From Coleophoma eucalyptorum (taxonomy: Eukaryota > Ascomycota > Leotiomycetes > Helotiales > Dermateaceae): a stretch of DNA of 64,000 bases. The translations under genes and the position numbers were made by a program. The DNA is taken from positions 62,001 to 126,000 of the forward strand of contig JALRME010000040.1 in the NCBI GenBank assembly GCA_026120035.1, written 5' to 3'. Below are positions 19,096-30,000 of the stretch, piece by piece. How positions within the stretch are numbered: the stretch's first letter is position 1; the number at the start of each line of letters is the position of its first letter. The notes below the pieces were generated by a model. It worked only from the letters and a program-made list of their open reading frames with translations, searched no databases and had not been told where the DNA came from.

Positions 19096-20431
19096 CTAAC
19101 TTTCTCTTCGCGTAAGTATAGGCGCATGTTCCAACTCTTGCATCATGTCCTTCCAATAAAGCCCATCAACGCCGGCACGTTCGCCGAGGTGCAGTTCATG
19201 AAGCCGCATGCGCACCGCCTCGTAATCCCTCCTCGCACGCCGCTCACACCACCAGATTCCCTCGTATCGACACATCAATCCCAGCCAGTACCCAAGCAGC
19301 CACAACGCCCTTTCATCCCTGTTGTAGAGAAGAGATTTCAAGTCTCCATGTATCTTCGTGAGAAACACCCAATTGAGGAGTATCATCGACTGTGGAGGAT
19401 GAATGCTCCGTAGATAGGCAAGCGCGATCGTGGCTGGCCCAAAAATATCATTCTGGTCGGCATTATTGGATTCACAACTGAAGCTGTCATTCTTCAATTT
19501 GAATGCTCTGATCCAACTCTCAGGAACAATACCCAAGCTTTGAAATTTCCGGATTTCTCTCCAGCCAGCTTTTCCGTGGCCAAACATAATGGGATCCAGA
19601 AAGGCTACCGTCTTCTCCGTATACGCTGACAGTGAGATCAAGAGAGGTCTAAAACCCGCTTGTAGGGCTAGCCATCCCAATCGGTCTTCTCTGAAGCTGA
19701 AAACCCAGGATGATTTCGGATCATCTTCGACGCCATTATCTTGGTGTGGAAGTGTAAAAGCGATCATATTTAGCAACAGCGCAGCCAGTAGTAGTGCATT
19801 CACTCCTTGCTGCCCTAGTGACTTACTAGGTGTGTCGAGGGCTATTTGGAAGTCCTGGATGGCAAGGGATTGATAGAAATGTTCTGCGATACGATGCTGC
19901 AATATCCTTGGAGACATATGCCGCAAGTGACACGCAGTAATGGCAAGTAGTGTGTTACTGATAAGAGAGTTTGACTGTGAGAGCGAGACTAGCTCGTCAC
20001 GACCCGGCATGCGGAATATGGTATCCCAGTTTGTACAGAAATGATGCAGGAGTTGAATACCAGGGGTTCCATTTTTCGGACTGGGGTATAGAGCAGTGAT
20101 TGAGCTAACTGTAGAGAGCTTTGTAATCGCAACGCCCTCCATAATGTTGTATTCATGTTCGCCCTCATAAGGCCTGTCATATGCACAAGTTCTCCTGTTT
20201 CGTCGACATCGTACGCACATTGGCTTGCACTCGTCACACTAACATGATATAAGTTTCAATAGACAAGGAGGAAAGCAGAGAGAAAGAACAGACCTTAACC
20301 TTTTTTTCTTTGCAAGGAAGACAGCCAGATCTGGATTTCCGGTGGTGTCTTTGTTTTTTGTAATCACGGATTTTCAGATCGGAGTTAATGAATGAGAGGA
20401 CTTGAAATCCGGGTTTTGGGTCTATGTCCAT
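19096..20431 (-). CDS. Zn2Cys6 (GAL4-type) transcription factor
   Basis: Exons 20431-20294 and 20238-19096, intron 55 nt, 426 aa. The binuclear zinc cluster is split by the intron: C37, C40, then C47, C54, C57 and C64, with spacing C-x2-C-x6-C-x6-C-x2-C-x6-C. It is preceded by the basic stretch KKQRHHRKSRSG. The rest resembles the fungal-specific TF (Fungal_trans_2 type) region found in ARCA-like and other sterol- or metabolite-related regulators. It would be a nuclear DNA-binding regulator. Its target may be the neighbouring SDR genes, but that is only inferred from position. Donor GTCTGT is weak but the join restores the sixth cysteine. Confidence 0.85.
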
Positions 20432-22274
20432 GGTTAACTAGAAGAGGAAAGCGAGGTGATCGAAATCTATACATCAACAACCCCAAGGGTTTTATCTGGA
20501 GACGGTGTAACGATGGAACCAGATGCTGAGTACGCCATCTCGGCTGTGCTCGGTTTCCTATACGAGACTAGCGCCTGAATTGGAATTAGAGTGGAGGAGG
20601 AGCATTAAAACCCCGACGATGCGGCTAGCCATGAATAGCCTTAGTGCGCAACATAGATGTGGGCCTGACCATTCAGTTATAAAGTTTTGAGATGCATGCA
20701 AAAACAGGACAAAGCTTACTGTTGGTTAACGGTAGGTAACGTAGGTATTTAACTTGTAGGTCAGAATAGGTGATTCAAATCAGAAGTAATGCAATAGATG
20801 TTGATTGAAGAGAGTGTGAGAGAGAGAGGTATAAGGACCTCTCTCGCTAAGAATACTGTAGGTAACATGTGACTAGGTCTCGTGATATTGACCTGTTGCA
20901 AATAGCATTCCGACACTTACGAAGGCCACAGATTTATTGTGACATCCGTCGGGTATCTGCCACTAACCAGTGAACCATGCTCCGTACTTGTTGTATATTA
21001 AACTTAATCTGCTGCTATAATATGGTATCCCCTTGCCATCCGATAATCCTCTCTGCTGGGTTGTTATACCGGATATGTAATCCGTACTTCGTAGTATCTA
21101 ACATCCAATCCCTGGGGCTGAGTAAGAACAGCTCTATCCAACAGCTCCCCCTAAATGGTGCCTACGTATTGTCATTATCAAAACCTATTTTAGCAATATT
21201 CTAAGTAATATGAGCTCCTACTATTATAGCCTTAGTCTCAATTCTTTAGCTATATCGCCACGCATGCTCTCATACGATATGGGATCGCCCTCAGATATGC
21301 ACTGTCCCAATCATTAAATTGCCTTCACGCATGCGGAATGATTTCCAGTGACTTTACCACATTATAGTGCAATCCTTCCTACCGATAAGTCGCACTTTAA
21401 AGGCTAACAGCCTAGATTATAACCAAGCTCTGTTACCCATCACAACATCAACGATTGTTCCCTGTCAGCGGTCAACATCATCATTATCATCATCTAACAT
21501 GTAAAGTTTGTTAGCTTGCTGTTCTCAGACGCTTCAACTTCTCCCCAGTGAGACCCAACCGAGTTACTGTTACCTCTGCCTGCGTCACGAACCTAACCAT
21601 TTGTATGAATGTTCGTATCAGCAATCGTAGGCCACTTTTTACCTGATCACGTTGTGTCGAACATCAACTAATGTTGTGGCTGATAGAAACACCGTTCGTA
21701 CTCCGCATCTGCCTGATGGGATGAGACGCCATCTTACCTAGTCTGAACTCAGTTAAGGACCATGTGCGCTGATTTCTCCTACATGACTAGTTGCAGGCTG
21801 AGGCCGAGCCTGCTACACAGCCGCTGTTGATATAGACCAGAGTCATCGGCAATAATGGAATCATTAATGGCAGGAGCGCTTTCAACACCGCTGCCTGCTA
21901 TGGAGTTACCTTACAATAGATCATACTAATAGAAATTTTTTGGTTTCTTTTGCAAAGTTTAGATAAGATAAGGAACTATAGACTTATAAATTCATAAGCA
22001 ACTGAGTTACTTTTAAGATGAATTATACTTGATAGCTCTTGAAAGGAACAGTATACCATTAGACGATCCTTTGCCTGCCAGATGTTGTTGTCTATATTTC
22101 AATTGCCCTTTGCAAGCTAGTTTCTTAGATCTTAGCAGTGGTATTGCTGCTCTCATAATCTTATTGCAGGATTTTTATGCTTAGCTCCAAAAGTATATTC
22201 AGGGCACTTTCAATATCGATCTATACAAGTACAGTTCGTGCGTAGCTATTGACAAACTCCACCTTACTCTTCGA
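20432..22274. other. Long gene-poor stretch, nothing recognised
   Basis: About 1.84 kb with only short, non-conserved frames on both strands. It would include the promoter of the minus-strand Zn2Cys6 gene ending at 20431 and the 3' flank of the next regulator. Base composition varies, with purine- and pyrimidine-rich patches (for example GAGAGAGAGAGG near 20817-20830). I could not align it to the transposons in this window. Confidence 0.4.
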
Positions 22275-24079
22275 TCAACCATAATTTATAACCTCTTGTG
22301 CCTCCAGGAGCTGAAGATAAACACCTACATCACTTATTAGATGTTAGAGAGCGGGTAGAGAGGGTAAGACGAACCTGCAACGTTCCACCTAGCATCTATA
22401 GTAATGAAATTCTCTCTAAGGCTTTTCACAACCTCCAATGTAGGTGAGTCTGAGGCGTCCCGACGAGAGCGCAGGTGGACCCCACAAATATGGTATGCAA
22501 AAAATAGACCCCACGGTGACATATCCTCAGGATCACGAGCTGAGAAGCATTGTTTTTCAACTAAATTTTCACTAATCTTATCAGAGATTTGTTGGATGAT
22601 AACTCCTGCACGCTGAGAACGGTCCGCATCGACTATGCTTGTACCATTCTGGTAAAGCCAGGGTTTATATAGAGCTACGAGAGCGCTATATGTACGAGAA
22701 ATTAGAAATGTTCGACTAAGCCTAAAGGAACATACCTATAAGCAAAAGTAATCTGATCATAATCTGGTGAGTCCACATTTAGCGAAGCAGTAACCATTGA
22801 CTGAAGAGTTCGATCTAATTGTATCCAGACATCATCGTGAATTACCGATTCACTAGATAGATAGTGTAGAACTTGACCTAGCAATCTTGCAGCCTGGCAT
22901 AATAAAGCGAATTTACTCATGTGGCTAGTCATTGGCGATGACAAAGTAAACGTATCCTCTGATTTAACGATCTATAGTATTCATAAGCACAGAGCAATCA
23001 CTAAGAAGATTGTGGCCTACGCCTTGATCCCATTCCTCGTCGTTCGTCGGCAAAAGGTCGTCTAATTTAGGATCCGTAGTTGCAAAGGGCCTCCCGGGGC
23101 AACCGATACTCACAAAACTATGATACGTGTTAATGTTCAATCAACAGCAGCAGCTGAATGACCGTATTCATGATGATGGATACTGGGTACAAACCGGTCT
23201 AAAATTACAATTGCCCACCAAACTCTCCTTCTCTCCTCGACTTCAACCATGGTGAGGACTTTTCTTGTATTCAGCGTTCTACTGGCATTGATGCCAAGTG
23301 CGTGTGCATAGCGAGCACATGCGCCAAGTGACAAGAAAGCTGCAGGGTATATAGCATGCCCAAGTTCGTACAGAGCCAGTAGTACACCTGCCTGCAAAAT
23401 TGGAATAGAAAATATACTAGAGCCTTCAACTTCAAGATAAAAATGCTTCACGGAATGGTACAGTGGCGTCCGAGGATTCCGCGGACTTGTGGGAGGCAAT
23501 GTTGTAATAAGCTTTATCGAAAGTAGCAGAAGGACAATATCCGATCGAGATTGGAACGATGGCCGCAGGTAAAATTCATAGAATCGCTTCTTAGAGATAA
23601 AGGGCATCCACAGATGTATGTGTTCAAAGAATTTGGATGCGGTGACGCGAATTTCGTCCATGTCTCCAAGCAGATGTAGAATCTGTGATGGAACAGGAAA
23701 AGAAGCTTGAGAAAGTTCGACCTGCCCATGTCGTAAGACATCCGGGTCCAAGAATAGGATGGTAGGAAAGTCAATGGGTTGAACATCTGCGTGATCATAA
23801 TTGACAGGGAAACAATACGGTAATCGGTCGGAGCTAGACGCAGACGTAGAATTACTCTCTTGCTCTGGTCTCAAGTATTCGCATGTCAAATTCTTCCTAT
23901 TTTCATTGTTGTGAGCCTAGTTACAGCGAGAAATTGAGGTGTTGCCCATCAGAATCGACTTACTTCGAGCAGGACGAACATTTGGGAAGTGCTTTGTTAC
24001 ATCTCCGCTTCCGCGTCTTACATGAAGTGCATACTCGCGGTGCCTGTTCAAGACTGGAAACACTGCTAGGGGTCTGCAT
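22275..24079 (-). CDS. Zn2Cys6 transcription factor with fungal-specific TF domain, 6 exons
   Basis: Exons 24079-23964, 23896-23195, 23117-23021, 22971-22736, 22685-22375 and 22324-22275; introns of 67, 77, 49, 50 and 50 nt with GT-AG ends; 503 aa. The zinc cluster has C17, C20, C27, C34, C37 and C44, with KTRKRR between C20 and C27. The middle homology region is typical of Fungal_trans, with WWAIVILDR followed by FVSIGCPGRP; that block appears only after removing intron 23118-23194 (donor GTTTGT). The C-terminal end, NVAGVYLQLLEAQEV, comes from the tiny last exon. It is divergent from an SDR gene at 24488, which makes that gene its most likely local target. Confidence 0.85.
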
Positions 24080-24487
24080 GACGTGAAATTGATGGTGCCA
24101 GACTGCCTTTTGGTTTAGAAATCATAGAGCCGGGAGGTTGAGCCTAGTGGAGATGACAATAATGTGAGTAGTGCCATGATCCCGCCGCGCTGCGGCCGCC
24201 AAGCTGCGGCCGCAAAATGGCCGCAATTGCTTCAAGCTCAGACTGAAAATGCCGACCCGCAATCCGCCGACAGCGATTTCTAGGATATATCCGGGCTAAT
24301 AAATGACCACTACTACGTAACTAGAACTGTGTACTTATAGAGCCCAGTACGAAAATTAATGGCCTTTCACCTATAAAAATGGTGTTCCCCATCAAGTTTC
24401 CACTCGAATATTATCACTAAATCAATCGCCAGAAGCCTACTCCTCTTGCCTCATCTTGTTAACCGCGATTATACTCCTGCTGCCAAT
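24080..24487. promoter_or_regulatory. Divergent promoter shared by a Zn2Cys6 regulator and an SDR gene
   Basis: 408 bp between the two start codons. It contains a GC-rich island with two GCTGCGGCCGC repeats (listed separately) in otherwise AT-rich DNA. A TATAAAAATGG-like element at about 24372 could serve the SDR gene. The layout suggests co-regulation or autoregulation by the encoded zinc-cluster protein. Confidence 0.6.
24180..24225. promoter_or_regulatory. Duplicated CGGCCG palindromes, candidate zinc-cluster binding sites
   Basis: GCTGCGGCCGC occurs at 24188-24198 and again at 24202-24212, 14 bp apart, followed by TGGCCGC at 24217-24223. Each core GCGGCCGC is a perfect palindrome holding CGG and CCG half-sites with no spacer. 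Zn2Cys6 dimers recognise paired CGG triplets, so this is a plausible operator for the flanking regulator. Binding is inferred, not shown. Confidence 0.5.
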
Positions 24488-25495
24488 ATGAGTGCATATG
24501 CTGCTGCGCATTTTAATCCTCGAGGTGCAGGAGATGCACGACCCACTGCCCTTCAAATCGTTCATGATGAGTCTCGCGATGGCAACCTTGTCGGCCAAGT
24601 AATAGTCATCACCGGTGCAACATCTGGCATTGGTACTGAGACTGCACGAGCTTTGTCTGCTACAGGTGCTACCATCTTCTTGACTGCGCGTAACATGGAA
24701 AAGGCTGAGTCTGCTCTCGTTGGGATTCTGGAAACAGGTCGTGTTTCGCTGGTGAAAATGGATAACGCCTCTTTCGCTAGCATTCGAGCTGCTGCTGCAA
24801 CTATCCTCACGAAAGCGAACAACCGAGTTAACCTACTTGTATGCAATGCTGGTGTCATGGGAATTGAGGAACTTAAGCTCACCGAGGATGGCCACGAGAT
24901 GCACTTCGCTACCAATCACCTTAGTCATTTTCTCCTATTCCAACTTCTCAAGCCTGCCTTGCTTACCAGCTCAAGTCCTGAATTTCATTCCAGAGTAGTT
25001 GTCGTTGCGTCATCAGCACATCGCGCCTTGGACCTCAACGAAAGCGACAACTACAACTTTCAAAAGGGTGGGTATCATTATGGGCTGGCATATGCGAATT
25101 CGAAGCTTGCAAATGTGTATATGGCCAACGAATTGGATCGTCGCTATGGCCACAAGGGGCTTCATGCGACAAGTCTACACCCAGGCGCGATCAACACTGA
25201 TCTGTCTAGGCACGTAGGCAGCGACTTTGTGGAACAGATTATGAATGATGAGAACATTCGTAAGATCTTGAAAACTCCACAGCAAGGAGCTGCTACGACT
25301 GTTCTTGCTGCAATTGGGAAGGAATGGGAAGATAAGGGAGGAAAGTATCTGGAGGACTGTGAAGAAGCGAAACGCGGTAAAGACGACAATGAGGTCTTTG
25401 GGATTGGATATGTTCGCCAGACTTACGATCAAAAGAATGAAGAACGCCTATGGAAAGATTCTCTGAAGGATGTGGGAATGAATGAAGACATGTAA
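24488..25495 (+). CDS. Short-chain dehydrogenase (retinol-dehydrogenase / WW-oxidoreductase-like SDR)
   Basis: Single-exon gene of 335 aa from the ATG at 24488; the frame runs 42 nt further upstream but without ATG. The NAD(P)-binding motif TGATSGIG begins at residue 42, CNAGVMG lies near residue 118, and the active-site Y202 and K206 are in YANSK. The N-terminal 30 residues (NPRGAGDARPTALQIV) match the lead-in seen in fungal RDH/WWOX-like SDRs. It probably oxidises or reduces a lipid-like or xenobiotic alcohol. It is transcribed divergently from a Zn2Cys6 regulator with CGGCCG palindromes between them. Confidence 0.85.
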   Translation: MSAYAAAHFNPRGAGDARPTALQIVHDESRDGNLVGQVIVITGATSGIGTETARALSATGATIFLTARNMEKAESALVGILETGRVSLVKMDNASFASIRAAAATILTKANNRVNLLVCNAGVMGIEELKLTEDGHEMHFATNHLSHFLLFQLLKPALLTSSSPEFHSRVVVVASSAHRALDLNESDNYNFQKGGYHYGLAYANSKLANVYMANELDRRYGHKGLHATSLHPGAINTDLSRHVGSDFVEQIMNDENIRKILKTPQQGAATTVLAAIGKEWEDKGGKYLEDCEEAKRGKDDNEVFGIGYVRQTYDQKNEERLWKDSLKDVGMNEDM

Positions 25496-26329
25496 TGGCT
25501 TTTTAGTCTAGATTGAGCATAGGAAAATCGGTGGATTTTTTGCTTTCTCTGGCAAGAGAGCACTCTAGCTTATATTTTGCATGCTAGAAAGTTTCATAGA
25601 CGTGAGAGACGAATATAAAATAATTGAGAACAGCCTTCCTTGTAATCTAGTTCATCCTTCTCTTTATAAGTGCATTTACGACTTGAAAGTCTCGGTCTCT
25701 AGAGTTAGCAATTCTGCCGCCGAAAGAAATTGTGACACTTTTTTAGTGTCCGATGCCCATTTATACTGAGCGGCTATGATACCTAAGATGATCGGATGGT
25801 AGATTAACTATATCAAGATATATAATTGATTGATTCAGATCGTTGCAGCAGATGAAGTCTGCAGTGAGGTATGAGATATAAGCGAACACGCTTGTGTGGA
25901 CATGGTTGTGATTGTCCAGTGGCAATGCACGAAGTCGGTCAAGGGAGATAATCTTGATACCCCTGGCACGGTAAACTGCAAATGCTTCTTGTTTTTGGTC
26001 ATTTCTCATGTAAGGAGAGAGATCTTTGGAATCACAAAAACAATCAGAATCTACAGATCTAGAACCTCGCTAATATAGGAAAGTCAACATGCACAGGTTG
26101 CGATGCAAAACAGGTTTACGCGCTAACCGAAATCGGCAATATCAAAAAGAGGCCACAGTACTTCGTACAAATTCTGCAGATGGAGAACCCACATCCGGCG
26201 CACTGATCTGATTTCAATTAAAATTCATGGCTCGACAGAACAGAATGGTGAGAAAAAAAGAATAATTGTTTCTTGCTAGAATCCCAGCACACCGGGCAAA
26301 CAATATATCTGCCAATTCTTTTTTATAAA
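25496..26329. other. Intergenic, no gene seen
   Basis: About 830 bp of AT-rich DNA after the SDR stop; only short frames on either strand. It ends in an A-rich run (about 26323-26350) that serves as the T-tract downstream of the minus-strand tRNA genes. Confidence 0.45.
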
Positions 26330-26381
26330 AAAAGAAAAAAAAAATTAAAAATGTCATACTTGCCTCTCCCGAGGCAAGTAT
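26323..26381 (-). terminator. Hairpin followed by long T-tract downstream of the tRNA-Thr pair
   Basis: On the minus strand, 13 nt after the second tRNA ends, a perfect 11-bp stem with a 4-nt loop (26356-26381; arms ATACTTGCCTC and GAGGCAAGTAT) is followed by a T-rich tract at about 26350-26323. RNA polymerase III stops at simple T-runs and needs no hairpin, so the T-tract alone would terminate transcription. The stem-loop could be a 3' trailer structure or part of another small RNA. Confidence 0.55.
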
Positions 26382-26394
26382 ACTAAACATTGGT

Positions 26395-26466
26395 TGCCCT
26401 CGGACGGAATCGAACCGGCAACCTCGTCATTACTAGTGACGCGCTCTACCATTGAGCTACGAGGGC
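26395..26466 (-). tRNA. trnT-AGU: tRNA-Thr (anticodon AGU), copy 2
   Basis: A 72-nt cloverleaf without intron: acceptor stem GCCCTCG with CGAGGGC, D-arm GCTC-AATGGTA-GAGC, and anticodon stem CGTCA/TGACG with loop CTAGTAA giving anticodon AGT. The T-arm is GCCGG-TTCGATT-CCGTC with one C-U mismatch in the stem. The discriminator base is A and CCA is not encoded. The internal A and B boxes are intact (TAGCTCAATGG and GGTTCGATTCC). It is identical to copy 1, 39 nt away. Confidence 0.93.
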
Positions 26467-26505
26467 TATTAATGCTGCTGTAGTTGGAGATACAACAACA
26501 TTGAC

Positions 26506-26577
26506 TGCCCTCGGACGGAATCGAACCGGCAACCTCGTCATTACTAGTGACGCGCTCTACCATTGAGCTACGAGGGC
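26506..26577 (-). tRNA. trnT-AGU: tRNA-Thr (anticodon AGU), copy 1
   Basis: Identical over all 72 nt to the copy at 26395-26466, including the unusual T-stem mismatch. The flank before the 3' end (AACATTG) is also shared, so the pair arose by a tandem duplication that included flanking bases. It lies upstream of copy 2 in transcription direction, with the Ty1/copia element beginning 193 bp further upstream. Confidence 0.93.
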
Positions 26578-26770
26578 TGTTTATGTTGTTATTGTTGGCG
26601 ATATTCTGCTATCTCTTTATTTATTTGTCAACCCTCCACTACAGACATAATTATTTTATATTTTACCTGGGACATAAGGTAGGAGAATTTGATATCCACT
26701 CAACCCGGAATTAGAGAGTTGTCCTGCGTGAAATAAGGAACTGGAACAAATTCTTTCTTAATAAAGTATC

Positions 26771-26958
26771 TGTTGGTATGCGTTTACAACGGGCAGACCT
26801 CGTAATAGCATCGTAGGCTTTAATTACAGGGTATGCAGTGTGTTATAGGTGGTTGTTGATTCTCTATGTATGTCTATCGTAAATGGGGTTATATCCCATC
26901 AATGAATGCTACCACGTGATTGGGTCACGTGCTAAGTATATGTCATTGCAATCCGACA
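26771..26958 (-). repeat. 3' LTR of the Ty1/copia element
   Basis: 188 bp, TGTTGG...CCGACA. It differs from the other LTR at 12 positions by my count, all transitions. It contains two CACGTG palindromes 14 bp apart (about 26914 and 26928). Confidence 0.92.
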
Positions 26959-27012
26959 CTGGCAACTCTTTCTTTTTACAGAGAGAATCCAGATGCTCTT
27001 AGAGCTCCTATT

Positions 27013-30000
27013 TCAACGTTCTACCCATTCTACCTCCTGTAGGTTGATCCTATTCGTATCTATAAGTTGTTTTAATGCTAGCGAGGCATTGCTTTTAGTC
27101 ATAGTATCAGCTGGATTAGTAGCACCTTCTATCCACTTTATCTCTACAATTTCACGTCTTTCGTATGACTGTCGAAGGCACATGATATCGATCATAAGGC
27201 GCTTTTCCTGTGTTGTTCCTAGCTTAACAAGGCATTCGAATACTGACCTAGAATTAGTACAAATAACCAGTGGAAGGTGGATATTAAGCTATTGTTCTAC
27301 GGTTGTTTTTAGTACTATTCCTGTGTCGAATCCATATGTTATAGCGTATAGTTCAGAGGCTAATACGCTCCTTATAACTCTCTTACACTTAGTAGAACTC
27401 TAATGTATAATATTGGCCTTATTAGAGCCATCAGCTAGTGCATAGATATATCCAATTTGACTCGATAGATCCTTATTATTTGCAAAAGATCCATCTGCGA
27501 ATATGATCAATTTGAGAGTCTTAATATCCAATTTGACGAATTTGAGACCTCTGGACTTATTATCGATCTGCCACTTAATACGCTTGTTTAGTTGTATGTT
27601 ATCATCCTTCGTAGGATTGATTACTTGAGTAGCAACTGATAGATCGTATGATGCCTCTGGTTGACATACGGAGGCGATATAGGCACCTCTGGCTCTCTGA
27701 GCAATATATTGTTGCTTTGGTGTGAGCATGCCTCTCGTATCGGCTATAGATATACTATTTGGAACTATCCTTTCTTCAATAGGTGACAATTTGGTATACT
27801 GGCGTTCTTGGCTCAGATATATAGTTTCACCTTATAGTTCGATCATGCCTCCGTTGAACTTGATTGGGTGTTCAGGTGTGAGCTGCTCACGAGGTTTTAT
27901 AGGGAATCCTGCCTTAGTAAGTTGTTCTTGTTCTATAGTAGCGAATTTGTTATCTGCTAGGAATAAGGTATCATCGGTTTGAAGGCCTACAATGCCGAAT
28001 ACAGTCGTATCTGAGTTGGTATGTAATAGGTACGTATCGTACGTGGATTGTGCTATATTAAGCTCCTTGATGTGATGTTTGTGATACGTATTGAACCAGT
28101 GATTGCCTGCTTCTGGAATGCCGTATAAGGGTCGTAAAACCTTCATAATAGCACCTTCTTCGGCTCCTAATGCCTAACTAAGTTCGTATGGTGCTCGTAT
28201 ATAGAAATCACGAGCTAGAGTCGTTTTGGATTGTACGTATGCCTGGGATATATCACGTAGGTATAAGTTTGTGTCTATACCTATAAACATAGCTGCTAGG
28301 CAGAGGATAAGTCTCTAGCTCATTCTTTGAATTGTAGGTGATTCTGTAAGAACTAGCCTCTTGCCGTCGTCGTTATATGCCTGTACAACTAGCCTAGATT
28401 TAGCGTATAGCTTATTCTCCTCGTTCTTCATACTATCCACGAATCGAGCTTTGAAAATGCGTACTCCTAGTGGTATCTTAAAGGGTTGAACGAGTCGAAA
28501 TACGTCTTTTTGGAGTAATCCTTTGACCTCTTTCTCACGTGATTCTTCGAAGGTTGATTTAGGCAGCCCGGCTGGGTAAATCGTTGACGAATGTAGGTAG
28601 ACTTCTGTAATGTCAATTGGATATTTTCGTGGCCTTCCTCTGCCCCGTTTTACAGGAATTATAGGTGTAGTTTGTATAGGCGTTGCCTGCTCTTCTGGTA
28701 ATGCCACGGCATCGATCCTAGCGTCGACTCCGGCGTTATTTCCGGTTTCTTCGAAATATGGCTTTACGGATGTAGTACGAAATTGCGTAGCGCCACGTGG
28801 CAATCGTAAGGTACATGTTTCGCCTTCTATACTTATGAGGTTATAAGGTCCTGCCCAATGACCTGCCTGGTTTGTTGGGCCTTCTCTCCATACGAGAACA
28901 GGTGCGTTCAGAGGTAGGTTATATACTGTAGTTGATGAAGGTCCGTTTCGCATCTAAAGTGCCTCTGAAACCTAGCGTTATAAGCGTAGCTTTCTTATTT
29001 CTTCCATAGCTTTTCTGAGTGCTTTTGAGCGTTCTACAATCGAAGGATTCGGTGGATCTGATTCTACCATACGTGGGAATGCTCCAAATACTAGTAGTGT
29101 CGGTATAAGGCCATCGGGGCCTATAGTATCGTTCAATGCTTTTAGTGCCATCTAGAGTGCCATTTCCTTGCTCAGATCTGGTAGTTCTATTGCTATGATC
29201 TTGTAGGCTCGACGAAGTAGGCCATGGTACCTCTCTACCATGCCTATCGAGTTATGTGCCTCTACAGGTACTACCTTGGTTGTGATACCTGCGTTTATGG
29301 CGTAGTGATTGAATTCCTGGCTTATAAAGTTCTTGCCAGCATCGTGGGTTATGAAGTCAGGTGGGCCTAGGTAGGTATCGATCCAACATACGCGTAGTGC
29401 ATCCCAGGTGTATTTTGTAGAGATGTTTACTAGCCATCTGGCAGCTTGGAATCTTGTAGCTTCGTCGATCACGTACAATATCGGTAGGTTATCGATATAG
29501 AATATATCGACGACTATGGAGTAGTTGAAGTCGATATCGTCCTTTAAGGTAAATCTAAACCTCCTAGGTGATTTGCTATGTATTTGGCAATGGTGGCAGA
29601 ACTTTGTGAGGTGTTCTAGCGCCACCTTGTCGACGTTTTCGTGGCCTGATCGTTCTAGAACTCGCTGTAGCCTTTCTACGGATGGGTGGCCAAATCGTCG
29701 ATGTAGCCTTCGTAATTCAGTCGTAGTTAGGTAGCATGGATCCTGGGTGAATGTTGTAGTTATATAGCTACTTAGTACATTATTCCAAAGGAGAAACGGG
29801 TGTCCATAACGTCGAATTATAGGTATTTTCTTTGTGGGTGAATTGATCGTATTATCGAGGTTATTGTAGTATACATTCAATCTATCCATATCTGCCAGGC
29901 ATAGTAGAAATGGTGTATCGACTTCGACAACATGGAATTGGATGATTCCAATAGGTGTATCTACGTCAATTGATCCTATTGACGATATAGTACCTATACC

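Noticed and set aside
26354..26563. Small frame with an internally duplicated peptide (MVERVTSNDEVAGS repeated)
   Set aside because: It is the translation of the two identical tRNA-Thr genes and not a repeat protein.
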